Position numbers and translations under genes: made by a program. The notes below the pieces were generated by a model, which was not told the origin of the DNA, did not search any database, and saw nothing but the letters and a program-made list of their open reading frames with translations. From Gordonibacter massiliensis (ex Traore et al. 2017) (lineage in GTDB: Bacteria > Actinomycetota > Coriobacteriia > Coriobacteriales > Eggerthellaceae), in contig LT827128.1 of the NCBI GenBank assembly GCA_900170005.1, positions 3,282,168 through 3,346,167 of the forward strand: DNA of 64,000 nucleotides. Direction: 5' to 3'. Shown here in pieces: positions 27,760-34,362 of the stretch. How positions within the stretch are numbered: position 1 is the first letter of the stretch; every line of letters starts with the position of its first letter.

Positions 27760-28161
27760 ATGGATGCTGTAGCGGAAAAGGGCGCCTCCAAGAAGGCTCC
27801 GAAGAAAACGACGGGCAAGGCTCCGGCAAAGCCGAGCCGGACCGATTCCATCGTCACGGCCCGCGTGCCGCAAGAGATTCGGGAACAGGGGAACAAAGTG
27901 CTCAAGAAGATCGGCGCGACGCCGACGGAGCTGGTCAATGCCGCTTATGAATACGTTCTCGAACACGAAGAGCTCCCCAGGGTCACGCCGTCTCTCGAGG
28001 ACTTGCGGGGAAAACGACGTGAGCTCACCCCCGAACAAAAAGAGAAGTTGCGGGAGCGTGCACGATCTATGACGCTCAAGGCACCTGCCGAATGGGAGGG
28101 CAAATCATTTAAGGAGTTGCTCGACGAGGCACGGGAGGAGCGTTATGCGCGCTTTGCTTGA
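27760..28161 (+). CDS. RelB/DinJ-like antitoxin
   Basis: A 133-residue protein. A lysine-rich N-terminus (residues 7-27) leads to a ribbon-helix-helix segment TDSIVTARVPQEIREQGNKVLKKIGATPTELVN cut here to its core idea: the DxxVTARVP strand and a helix pair, as in RelB/DinJ. The C-terminus (from residue 65) is charged and likely binds the toxin. The start at 27760 follows AGAAGGGAG; the frame is open to 27700 without a good site. It overlaps the PIN gene by 17 bp. Confidence 0.75.
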   Translation: MDAVAEKGASKKAPKKTTGKAPAKPSRTDSIVTARVPQEIREQGNKVLKKIGATPTELVNAAYEYVLEHEELPRVTPSLEDLRGKRRELTPEQKEKLRERARSMTLKAPAEWEGKSFKELLDEAREERYARFA

Positions 28162-28591
28162 TACGAACGTCCTGGTCGATTTGTTCACCGGACGACCGCC
28201 CGAAGGTGAGTACGCGATGAAGCTTCAGATCATGCAGGAGCTTGACGATGTAGAGCTCTGGGTCTCCGCGAAATCCTTCACCGACGCCTTTTACGTGATG
28301 ACGAAGAACAACAAGAGCGCAGACGTGCAGCGCGCGTTCATTAGGAGCATGGAATATTTGAACGTATGCGCTGTGGATGCCGATGATGTTCGCATGACCG
28401 CCGAGCGATGCTGGCCCGATTTCGAGGACTGCCTGATCGACGTATGCGCGGAAAAGGTCAAAGCGGATTATCTTCTCACACGGGATCGCAAAGGGTTCGA
28501 AAACTCGCATACGACGGCGCTGTCGCCGCGAGATTTCTTCGCAAAGCTGGAATCGGAGCTCGGACTGGTCTACGAGGATATCGACTGGTAA
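28145..28591 (+). CDS. PIN-domain toxin (VapC-like ribonuclease)
   Basis: A 148-residue PIN protein. LLDTNVLVDLF holds the first catalytic Asp, an acidic residue is near 22, and DFEDCLIDVCAEKVKADYLLTRDRKGF holds the later acidic positions. It would be an Mg-dependent RNase held in check by the partner coded just upstream. The RelB-type antitoxin with a PIN toxin is a mixed pairing that is seen in other bacteria. Confidence 0.85.
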   Translation: MRALLDTNVLVDLFTGRPPEGEYAMKLQIMQELDDVELWVSAKSFTDAFYVMTKNNKSADVQRAFIRSMEYLNVCAVDADDVRMTAERCWPDFEDCLIDVCAEKVKADYLLTRDRKGFENSHTTALSPRDFFAKLESELGLVYEDIDW

Positions 28592-28637
28592 GGAGATTCG
28601 AATCATGTTCGATAAGCGATTTGAAAAGGAGCAATTG

Positions 28638-29003
28638 ATGACTGACGTGCTGTTCGTGGAGTATCCGAAGTGCTCTACCTGCAAGAAGGCGAAGGCGTGG
28701 CTCGACGCGCACGGGGTGGGCTACGTCGACCGGCATATCGTGGAGGACAACCCGACGGCGGAGGAGCTGGCGGCATGGCGCGCGAAAAGCGGGTTGCCGC
28801 TGCGACGCTTCTTCAACACGAGCGGCATGCTGTACCGCGAACGCAACGTGAAGGCGCTGCTAGATGCGGGCATGAGCGACGAGGACGCCTACGCGCTGCT
28901 CGCCGAGAACGGCATGATGGTGAAGCGCCCCATCGTGGTGGGGGACGATTTCGTGCTCGTGGGCTTCAAAGAAGCGGAATGGGAGCGCGCGCTGCTGGGC
29001 TAG
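28638..29003 (+). CDS. ArsC/Spx-family (YffB-like) protein
   Basis: A 121-residue thioredoxin-fold protein: VEYPKCSTCKKAKAWLDAHGV has the CxxC pair near residue 10, and RRFFNTSGMLYRERNVK and NGMMVKRPIVV are typical of the arsenate reductase-like family. The family includes true reductases and the Spx regulators; the single short domain favours a YffB-type reductase of unknown substrate. An upstream ATG at 28605, also with a good AAGGAG, would add 11 residues. It follows the toxin gene by 46 bp and may share its transcript. Confidence 0.82.
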   Translation: MTDVLFVEYPKCSTCKKAKAWLDAHGVGYVDRHIVEDNPTAEELAAWRAKSGLPLRRFFNTSGMLYRERNVKALLDAGMSDEDAYALLAENGMMVKRPIVVGDDFVLVGFKEAEWERALLG

Positions 29004-29037
29004 AACCGACGCGCGGCATCGATCGTGTTGGTTGCTC

Positions 29038-29143
29038 CGTAGGGGCGCTCTCCAGAGCGCCCGCTCGCGCGGAGCGCGAGAACGCGGCCCATGGTTGCTT
29101 TTCCGGCTTCGCCGGAACGGGCGCTCTGGAGAGCGCCCCTACG
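29038..29143. repeat. CGTAGGGG-type inverted repeat, copy C
   Basis: Perfect 26-bp arms (29038-29063 and 29118-29143). Each arm also contains its own small palindrome (GCGCTCTCCAGAGCGC type). It lies between convergent genes and could act as a terminator. Confidence 0.85.
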
Positions 29144-29164
29144 GGTCGACAGGGAGGGATGCGC

Positions 29165-29611
29165 TTACAGATTGTCGGTGTCGAGCACGAGCGTGAAGGG
29201 GCCGTCGTTCACTAAGGACACGTCCATGTAGGCGCCGAAGCGGCCGGTTTCCACGCGGGAGACGTCGCGCCGGGCGCGGTCGGCGAACCATTCGTAGAGA
29301 CGGTTGGCCTCGTCGGGCGCGCCGGCTTCGGTGAACGAGGGGCGGTTGCCCTTCTTGCAGTTGGCGTAGAGCGTGAACTGGGACACCACCAGCACGTCGC
29401 CCGCCACGTCGGCCAGCGACAGGTTCGTCTTGCCGTCGGCGTCTTCGAAGACGCGCAGCCGGGATATCTTGCTCCACAGGCGCTCGGCCTGCTCTTCGCC
29501 GTCGTCATGTCCCACGCCCAGCAAGATGAGCAGCCCGCGTCCGATGCTGCCCGCCGTTTCGCCGTCGATGTCGACTCGTGCGCTGCTCACGCGCTGAATG
29601 ACCGCCCGCAT
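29165..29611 (-). CDS. dtd: D-aminoacyl-tRNA deacylase
   Basis: A 148-residue enzyme that frees D-amino acids wrongly attached to tRNA. The conserved [17 protein letters not shown] motif is at about residues 77-93, and the [12 protein letters not shown] end carries the cross-subunit Gly-cisPro-like substrate site region. [13 protein letters not shown] is the normal family start. A bidirectional -10-like box (AGTATA, 29693-29698) lies upstream, between this gene and the divergent flavodoxin gene. Confidence 0.94.
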   Translation of the reverse strand: MRAVIQRVSSARVDIDGETAGSIGRGLLILLGVGHDDGEEQAERLWSKISRLRVFEDADGKTNLSLADVAGDVLVVSQFTLYANCKKGNRPSFTEAGAPDEANRLYEWFADRARRDVSRVETGRFGAYMDVSLVNDGPFTLVLDTDNL

Positions 29612-29796
29612 GGACGCCTCCTTCGAGATGCCGCTCGTCGCACCGCTCGCCTTCGCATGAGCTACGGTGCCGCTGGTTTTGCCGTTCGGTTTAGTATAAC
29701 GGGGTTTACAGCGTTGTCGGGCGGGCGTATAACCGTCGCATCCGATTCGCCGACGGCCCTGGTGCCGTCGATTCGAGAACGAGAGGGGCATCGCCC

Positions 29797-30318
29797 ATGA
29801 CGTACGCCATCGTATACGACAGCAGGACCGGCAACACCGAGCAGCTTGCACGTGCGGTGGCCGAGGCGCTGCCGGAAGAGGGCCGCCTGGCATTCGGGCG
29901 CGTGGGCGAGGTTGACGCCTCCGCTGCAGCGCGGGCCGATCGCCTGTACGCGGGCTTCTGGACGAACCGGGGCGATTGCACCGACGAGATGGCGGAGGTG
30001 CTGGCCGGTTTCGGGGGCAGGGAGGTGTTCCTGTTCGGCACGGCCGGGTTCGGCGCCGACGAGACGTACTTCGCGGGCGTGGCGGCGCGCGTGGCCGTGC
30101 ACGTGCCCGAGTCGGTCCAGGTGGTGGGCATGTTCATGTGCCAAGGCCGCATGCCGCGCAGCGTGCGCGACCGCTACGAGCGCACAGCCGAGCAGAACCC
30201 GGCGCAGGCCGCGCGCATGGGGCAGCTCATTGAGAACTTCGACGAGGCGGCCGACCATCCCGGCGCCGACGACCTTGCGCGCTTGCGCGACAAGGTGCGG
30301 TCGGTGCCGCTGGGCTGA
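29797..30318 (+). CDS. flavodoxin-like protein
   Basis: A 173-residue flavodoxin-fold protein. The FMN phosphate loop is [11 protein letters not shown] near residue 8; an [13 protein letters not shown] segment around 82-94 matches the second FMN loop. It would act as a one- or two-electron carrier or as a small oxidoreductase. GAGAGGGGC precedes the ATG. The next gene starts 61 bp downstream on the same strand. Confidence 0.85.
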   Translation: MTYAIVYDSRTGNTEQLARAVAEALPEEGRLAFGRVGEVDASAAARADRLYAGFWTNRGDCTDEMAEVLAGFGGREVFLFGTAGFGADETYFAGVAARVAVHVPESVQVVGMFMCQGRMPRSVRDRYERTAEQNPAQAARMGQLIENFDEAADHPGADDLARLRDKVRSVPLG

Positions 30319-30379
30319 CGGGCTTGCGCACGTCCGACGGTTCCCCATCCCGCACGATCCGAACGAGAACGGAGACGCC

Positions 30380-30640
30380 ATGACGAAACTCACCGACCTT
30401 CCCAATATCGGTCCCCATGCCGCCGAGCAGCTCGCCGAGGTGGGCATTGCGACCGCCGAGGATCTGCTCGCCGTCGGCGCCGAACAGGCGTGGCTCAAAG
30501 TGCAGACCATCGATCCCGGCGTGTGCCTGCACATGCTTTACGCCTTGGAGGGCGCCGTGCAAGGCGTTCCCAAGAAGGAGTTGGATCCCGTACGCAAGCA
30601 GGAGCTCAAGGCGTTCATGGCCGCGAACCAGCCCGCGTAG
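30380..30640 (+). CDS. TfoX C-terminal domain protein
   Basis: An 86-residue protein made of the TfoX C-terminal (helix-hairpin-helix-like) domain only: LTDLPNIGPHAAEQLAEVGI, then a helical core ending in KKELDPVRKQELKAF. The N-terminal TfoX domain is missing. Stand-alone versions are common; their role is unknown. GGAGACGCC precedes the ATG. Confidence 0.85.
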   Translation: MTKLTDLPNIGPHAAEQLAEVGIATAEDLLAVGAEQAWLKVQTIDPGVCLHMLYALEGAVQGVPKKELDPVRKQELKAFMAANQPA

Positions 30641-30676
30641 TCTGGCGACCGCGTCGAGCGCATGCGATGACAGGAG

Positions 30677-30730
30677 GGGGAGCGCGGCCGACAGGCCGCT
30701 CCTACGGGGAACAGCCCGCCCCTAAGGGGA
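30677..30730. repeat. degenerate CGTAGGGG-type palindrome, copy D
   Basis: GCGGCC-GACA-GGCCGC followed by CTCCTACGGGG and a second broken CCCCTAAGGGG arm. It closes the TfoX-domain gene and precedes the NrfD operon promoter. Confidence 0.55.
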
Positions 30731-30788
30731 ACGACCACTACGATGGTTCTCGCTTCTTAGGCGATTTTGCTCGTTATCCTCGGTGGGG

Positions 30789-30817
30789 CTGATTGTCGCA
30801 CGACAAAATGTTATCCT
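30789..30817 (+). promoter_or_regulatory. promoter with GntR-type operator, nrfD unit
   Basis: CTGATT (30789-30794), 17 bp, TATCCT (30812-30817). The near-palindrome TTGTCGCACGACAA occupies 30793-30806, overlapping the -35 end and the spacer. The GT-N6-AC core fits the GntR-family operator rule. The same motif in the same position lies before the dmsCAB-like unit at 33335-33384. Confidence 0.75.
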
Positions 30818-30850
30818 GTGTGGCGAACCCGAAGCGGCGAGAGGGGAGCG

Positions 30851-31777
30851 GTGGCGTTCGGCGAGCTTATCGTGTGGTACCTGTTCCTGGGCGGCACCGC
30901 CGCCGGGAGCTTCGCGGTGCTCTCTGCCGTCGACCTCTACACGGCCTTCTCTCCGGCGGTCAACCCGCGTTTCGCCCGAACGCCCTGCGGGTACGTGGGC
31001 AATCGCTCGCATTCGACCACGCAAAGACGCATCGCGCGGACGGGATACGCCATCGCCTTCGCCCTGCTCGTGGTGGGCATGCTGTGCCTGCTGGCCGACT
31101 TGGGGCGGCCCGAGGCGTTCTACCTGCTCTTCCTCTATCCCACGAGCAGCTTCGTGTCGATCGGCACGTTCGCGCTCACGCTGTTCGCGGTGTGCTTGGC
31201 CGTGGCGCTTGCGGAGTCCGTGCTGACGCTCGGACCTGTGTGGGAGAAGGTCTCGCTTGCCGCGAAGGCGCTTGGCGCGGTGTTGGCGGTCGTCGTCATG
31301 GTGTACACGGGACTGCTGTTGCAGAACGTCGTTGCGGTGAGCCTGTGGCGGTCTGCGTGGCTGCCCGTCCTCTTCCTGCTGTCGGCGCTCTCGTGCGGGT
31401 GCGGAGTCGTTCTTCTGAGCACCTGCCTGTGCGAGAACTACACGGGTGCGCTCGCGTGGATCCGCGGTCTTTCGCTGGTGGACGCGTGCGTTATCGTGCT
31501 CGAAGCGGTTGCGGCTGCGGCGTGCGCGGTGACGGTGAACGCCGCGAGTGCCGCGCGGCCGTTCGACGCGCTGCTGGTCGGCGACCAATCCGCGGTGTTT
31601 TGGCTCGGTTTCGCAGGCTGCGGTATACTTGCGCCGCTGGTCCTCGAAACGTCCGCGCTGGTCGCTCGGCGCAGCCACCGAAGCGGCGTCGTGGCCGCCA
31701 TGGCGGCGCTCATCCTAATCGGCGGTCTGAGCTTGCGGTTCGTGCTCGTGAACGCCGGCGTCCAAACCGCAGTCTGA
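30851..31777 (+). CDS. NrfD/PsrC-type quinol-interacting membrane subunit
   Basis: A 308-residue membrane protein with eight or more segments, starting FGELIVWYLFLGGTAAGSF, which is typical of NrfD/PsrC subunits that exchange electrons between menaquinol and an iron-sulfur partner. LLADLGRPEAFYLL matches the family's second-segment motif. The start is GTG 30851 with GAGGGG upstream; the frame extends to 30767, but that stretch includes the promoter. No iron-sulfur or catalytic gene follows directly; the likely partners are coded from 33567 onward. Confidence 0.85.
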   Translation: MAFGELIVWYLFLGGTAAGSFAVLSAVDLYTAFSPAVNPRFARTPCGYVGNRSHSTTQRRIARTGYAIAFALLVVGMLCLLADLGRPEAFYLLFLYPTSSFVSIGTFALTLFAVCLAVALAESVLTLGPVWEKVSLAAKALGAVLAVVVMVYTGLLLQNVVAVSLWRSAWLPVLFLLSALSCGCGVVLLSTCLCENYTGALAWIRGLSLVDACVIVLEAVAAAACAVTVNAASAARPFDALLVGDQSAVFWLGFAGCGILAPLVLETSALVARRSHRSGVVAAMAALILIGGLSLRFVLVNAGVQTAV

Positions 31778-31794
31778 GGAAACGGCGAGACAGA

Positions 31795-32199
31795 ATGGTG
31801 ACGAAGGAAATACCGGCATTCGCTTTCAACGATCAGAGCGATCTGCCGCTTTGGGTGCAACTGCGCGACCGCATGGCGTTCCTCATCAACTCGGGGTTCT
31901 ACAAGCCCGGAGAGAAGCTGCCCACCGTGCGCAAGTACGCCGCCGATTTGCACATAGCCTACAACACGGTCAGCAAGGCGTACATGGGCCTCGAACGCGA
32001 CGGTTACGTGACCACGGTGCGCGGCAGCGGCGTGTTCGTGAACGATCTGGGCACGTCGCATCGCGAGGACGGCCACGTCGACGTGCTGGTCGAGGAGTTC
32101 GTGAGAAGCTGCCTGGAAGAGGGAATGACGTACGACGACATACCCAAGCTCGTGTCCAAGCACATTCGGAAGGTGAAGAGGGCTCATGAAGAGAAATAG
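31795..32199 (+). CDS. GntR-family (YtrA-like) regulator
   Basis: A 134-residue short GntR protein: PLWVQLRDRMAFLINSGFYKPGEKLPTVRKYAADL, the recognition region with YNTVSKAYMGLERDGY, the RGSGVFV wing, and a short C-terminal helix pair that replaces the usual effector domain. It starts 18 bp after the NrfD gene and overlaps the SPFH gene by 14 bp. Its own operon and the next one carry matching operators, so it is the best candidate for their regulator. Confidence 0.9.
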   Translation: MVTKEIPAFAFNDQSDLPLWVQLRDRMAFLINSGFYKPGEKLPTVRKYAADLHIAYNTVSKAYMGLERDGYVTTVRGSGVFVNDLGTSHREDGHVDVLVEEFVRSCLEEGMTYDDIPKLVSKHIRKVKRAHEEK

Positions 32200-33154
32200 C
32201 AAAGAGTGCGCCGAACGGGACGAACGGGACTCGTATCGGCGCTCCGAGATGGAGTTTGGCGTGGCGGCCGACGCCTACCGATCCGACCCCAGCAGGAAGG
32301 CCACGCGCAACGGCGCCGTGATGGTGACCGTCGTGCTGGCGCTGGCGGCCTTTCTCGCGGTTCTCGCGCTGTGGTACGCGGTGTCGGGGGGACTCAGCCT
32401 GATCGGTATCGCCGTGGCGGTGTGCGTGGGGCTTGCGGTGCTCTCGTCCGTGCACGTGTGCTTGGAGTGGGAGCGCGCGGTGATCATGCGGCTGGGGCGC
32501 TTCAACCGCCTGGCGGGCCCCGGCATCTTCTTCAGCATCCCGCTGATCGAGTTCAGCACGCTGCGCGTCGACCAGCGCACGACCGCCACGCCGTTCGGGG
32601 CGGAGGAGGCGCTGACGAGCGACTTGGTGCCGCTCGATGTGGACGCCGTGCTGTTCTGGATGATATGGGATCCCGAGAAAGCCTGCATGGAGGTGGAGGA
32701 CTGCCGCTTCGCCGTGGCGCTGACCGCGCAGACGGCGCTGCGCGACGCCATCGGGCGCGCGTCGGTGTCCAACGTGGTGATGCGGCGGCACCAGCTCGAC
32801 CAGGAGCTGCAGGAGGCGGTGGAGGCGAAGGTCACCGACTGGGGCATCACGGTGCTGTCGGTGGAGATTCGCGACATCATCATCCCGAAGGAGCTGCAGG
32901 GCGTCATGTCGCTCGAAGCGCAGGCCGAGTGCCGCAAGAACGCGCGCATCACGCTCATGGAGGCCGAGCGCGACGTGTCCGCCATTTTGCAGGAGGTCGC
33001 AGAGACCTACACCCACGACGAGATCGCGCTCTCGTTGCGCAAGATCCACCTGGTGTACGAGGGCATGCAGGACAACGAGGGCACCGTGGTGGTGCCGAGC
33101 GCCTACAGCGAGGGCTTCACGATGGATCCGAACAAGGACGCTCCGAAGAAGTAG
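32186..33154 (+). CDS. SPFH/band-7 (stomatin-like) membrane protein
   Basis: A 322-residue slipin/stomatin-type protein. Two membrane segments lie at about residues 45-85, followed by the band-7 domain from WERAVIMRLGRFNRLAGPGIFF to about residue 270 (VSNVVMRRHQLDQELQEAVE and VEIRDIIIP are typical), and a short C-terminal tail. Such proteins form membrane-bound rings and organise or protect membrane complexes. Linkage in one operon with an NrfD subunit and a GntR regulator is unusual. Confidence 0.9.
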   Translation: MKRNSKECAERDERDSYRRSEMEFGVAADAYRSDPSRKATRNGAVMVTVVLALAAFLAVLALWYAVSGGLSLIGIAVAVCVGLAVLSSVHVCLEWERAVIMRLGRFNRLAGPGIFFSIPLIEFSTLRVDQRTTATPFGAEEALTSDLVPLDVDAVLFWMIWDPEKACMEVEDCRFAVALTAQTALRDAIGRASVSNVVMRRHQLDQELQEAVEAKVTDWGITVLSVEIRDIIIPKELQGVMSLEAQAECRKNARITLMEAERDVSAILQEVAETYTHDEIALSLRKIHLVYEGMQDNEGTVVVPSAYSEGFTMDPNKDAPKK

Positions 33155-33167
33155 CCGCTCTGATCGT

Positions 33168-33254
33168 CCCGTAGGGGAAGGGCTCTGCCCTTGCCGCCGA
33201 CCTGCGGAAACGCCGCCTGTTGAACGGTGAGGGCAGAGCCCTTGCCCTACGGGG
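33168..33254. repeat. CGTAGGG-type inverted repeat, copy E (GGGCTCTGCCC subtype)
   Basis: Near-perfect arms of about 24 bp at 33168-33191 and 33231-33254, with an inner GACCTGCGGAAACG stretch shared with copy F and a TTGAACGG stretch shared with copy I. It lies directly after the SPFH gene and may end the first transcript. Confidence 0.85.
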
Positions 33255-33334
33255 AGCGCCCTCTTCCATCGCGGATGGGCCTTCTGTTCGCAAACGCTCT
33301 CCGCGCGTCTATCTCAAAATAGAATAAAGTTAGC

Positions 33335-33384
33335 AAAAATTGTCGTGCGACACTCTTGATTGTCGCACGACAATTTTTCATAAT
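33335..33384 (+). promoter_or_regulatory. double GntR-type operator and promoter, dmsCAB-like unit
   Basis: Two copies of the motif form a perfect 18-bp inverted repeat (33335-33352 and 33361-33378): TTGTCGTGCGACAC at 33340-33353 and TTGTCGCACGACAA at 33360-33373, centred exactly 20 bp apart. TTGATT (33356-33361), 17 bp, CATAAT (33379-33384) form a good promoter around the second copy. A 180-nt leader with a small hairpin (33446-33452 with 33463-33469) follows. Confidence 0.85.
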
Positions 33385-33566
33385 GGGCACCAGAGGGATT
33401 TGGCCGATTTCCTGCAAGACATGCATCCGGGCGGTTTTCGCGCAGGCGCCCTTCTCAAAGGGAGGGCGCTCGCTTCAAACGCTTGGATGGGGCGTGCGCC
33501 GACCGGGTGCGCGCCGCAAAGCGAACGCCTGCTGAAAGCTGGCGTGAGGGAAGTGGAGGCTTGAGC

Positions 33567-34340
33567 ATGGGGCTTGAATCTTTGTATCTGTTCACTATGC
33601 TGGGGGGCTTGGCTGCCGGCGCGTACGCGTTCGAGACCGGCCTGCGCCGCAAGCGCGAGGGCGCGCGGCCTTGGCTCGTTCCCCTGGTCGTCGTCGTGCT
33701 GTTCGCCGTGGGGATGATCGCGGCGGCGACGCACGTGCACAGCATTCCGCGCGCCATCGAATCGGTGTTCGGCGGCACGGTCAACTTCGGATCCGGCATG
33801 ATTCAGGAAGTGGCCGTCGCCGGGTGCTTCCTGGTGCTGGCCGTCGTCGACCTTGTCGTCACGTTGGTGAAGAAGGGCAGCCCTTACGCGCTGCGCATCG
33901 CGGGCGCCGTCGTCGGCGTGGTCTGCATGGTTATGATGGGCCTGGCTTACACCGACATATACGGAAGTCCCGTCTGGTGCAACGTCCCGGCGACCGTCGT
34001 CTCGTTCCTCGCCGGCGACCTGGCGATGGGCCTGGCCTTGTTCGCCCTGCTGGGTTCCGCGAGCTACGACGAGAAGCCGCTGCGCTGGTCGGCCTTCATC
34101 GTGAACGCCGCGCTGGCCATCGGCCTGTGCCTGGAGGCCGTCGCGTTCAACGGCGTCGGACTGAGCCCGATAACCCAGATCGCGGGACTCGTCATCGCGC
34201 CGGTCGCATCCGTCGTGCTCGTGGCGCTTTCGTCGAAGATCAAAAACAAGACGGTGCTCGCGATTGCTGTCTGCGTCGTATCGATTGTCGGCATCGCCAT
34301 CGCGCGCTACGCGTTCTACGCGGCCTGCATGGTGGCATAA
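33567..34340 (+). CDS. DmsC-like membrane anchor subunit
   Basis: A 257-residue hydrophobic protein with about eight segments, starting LYLFTMLGGLAAGAYAFETGL, and resembling DmsC-type anchors that oxidise menaquinol for DMSO-reductase-family enzymes. The start at 33567 has GTGGAGG upstream; the frame is open to 33483. The catalytic subunit gene begins 22 bp after its stop, so a DmsC-A-B order applies here instead of the usual A-B-C. Confidence 0.8.
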   Translation: MGLESLYLFTMLGGLAAGAYAFETGLRRKREGARPWLVPLVVVVLFAVGMIAAATHVHSIPRAIESVFGGTVNFGSGMIQEVAVAGCFLVLAVVDLVVTLVKKGSPYALRIAGAVVGVVCMVMMGLAYTDIYGSPVWCNVPATVVSFLAGDLAMGLALFALLGSASYDEKPLRWSAFIVNAALAIGLCLEAVAFNGVGLSPITQIAGLVIAPVASVVLVALSSKIKNKTVLAIAVCVVSIVGIAIARYAFYAACMVA

Positions 34341-34362
34341 GGAAGCGAAGGGGGATTTAATC

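Noticed and set aside
33168-33254. CRISPR array made of the repeated CGTAGGG elements
   Set aside because: The copies are inverted palindromes spread over 40 kb, not short direct repeats with regular spacers, and no cas gene is present.
33340-33564. 75-codon open frame starting in the operator before the DmsC-like gene
   Set aside because: It starts upstream of the predicted transcription start, has no ribosome site and resembles no protein; it is most likely an untranslated leader.
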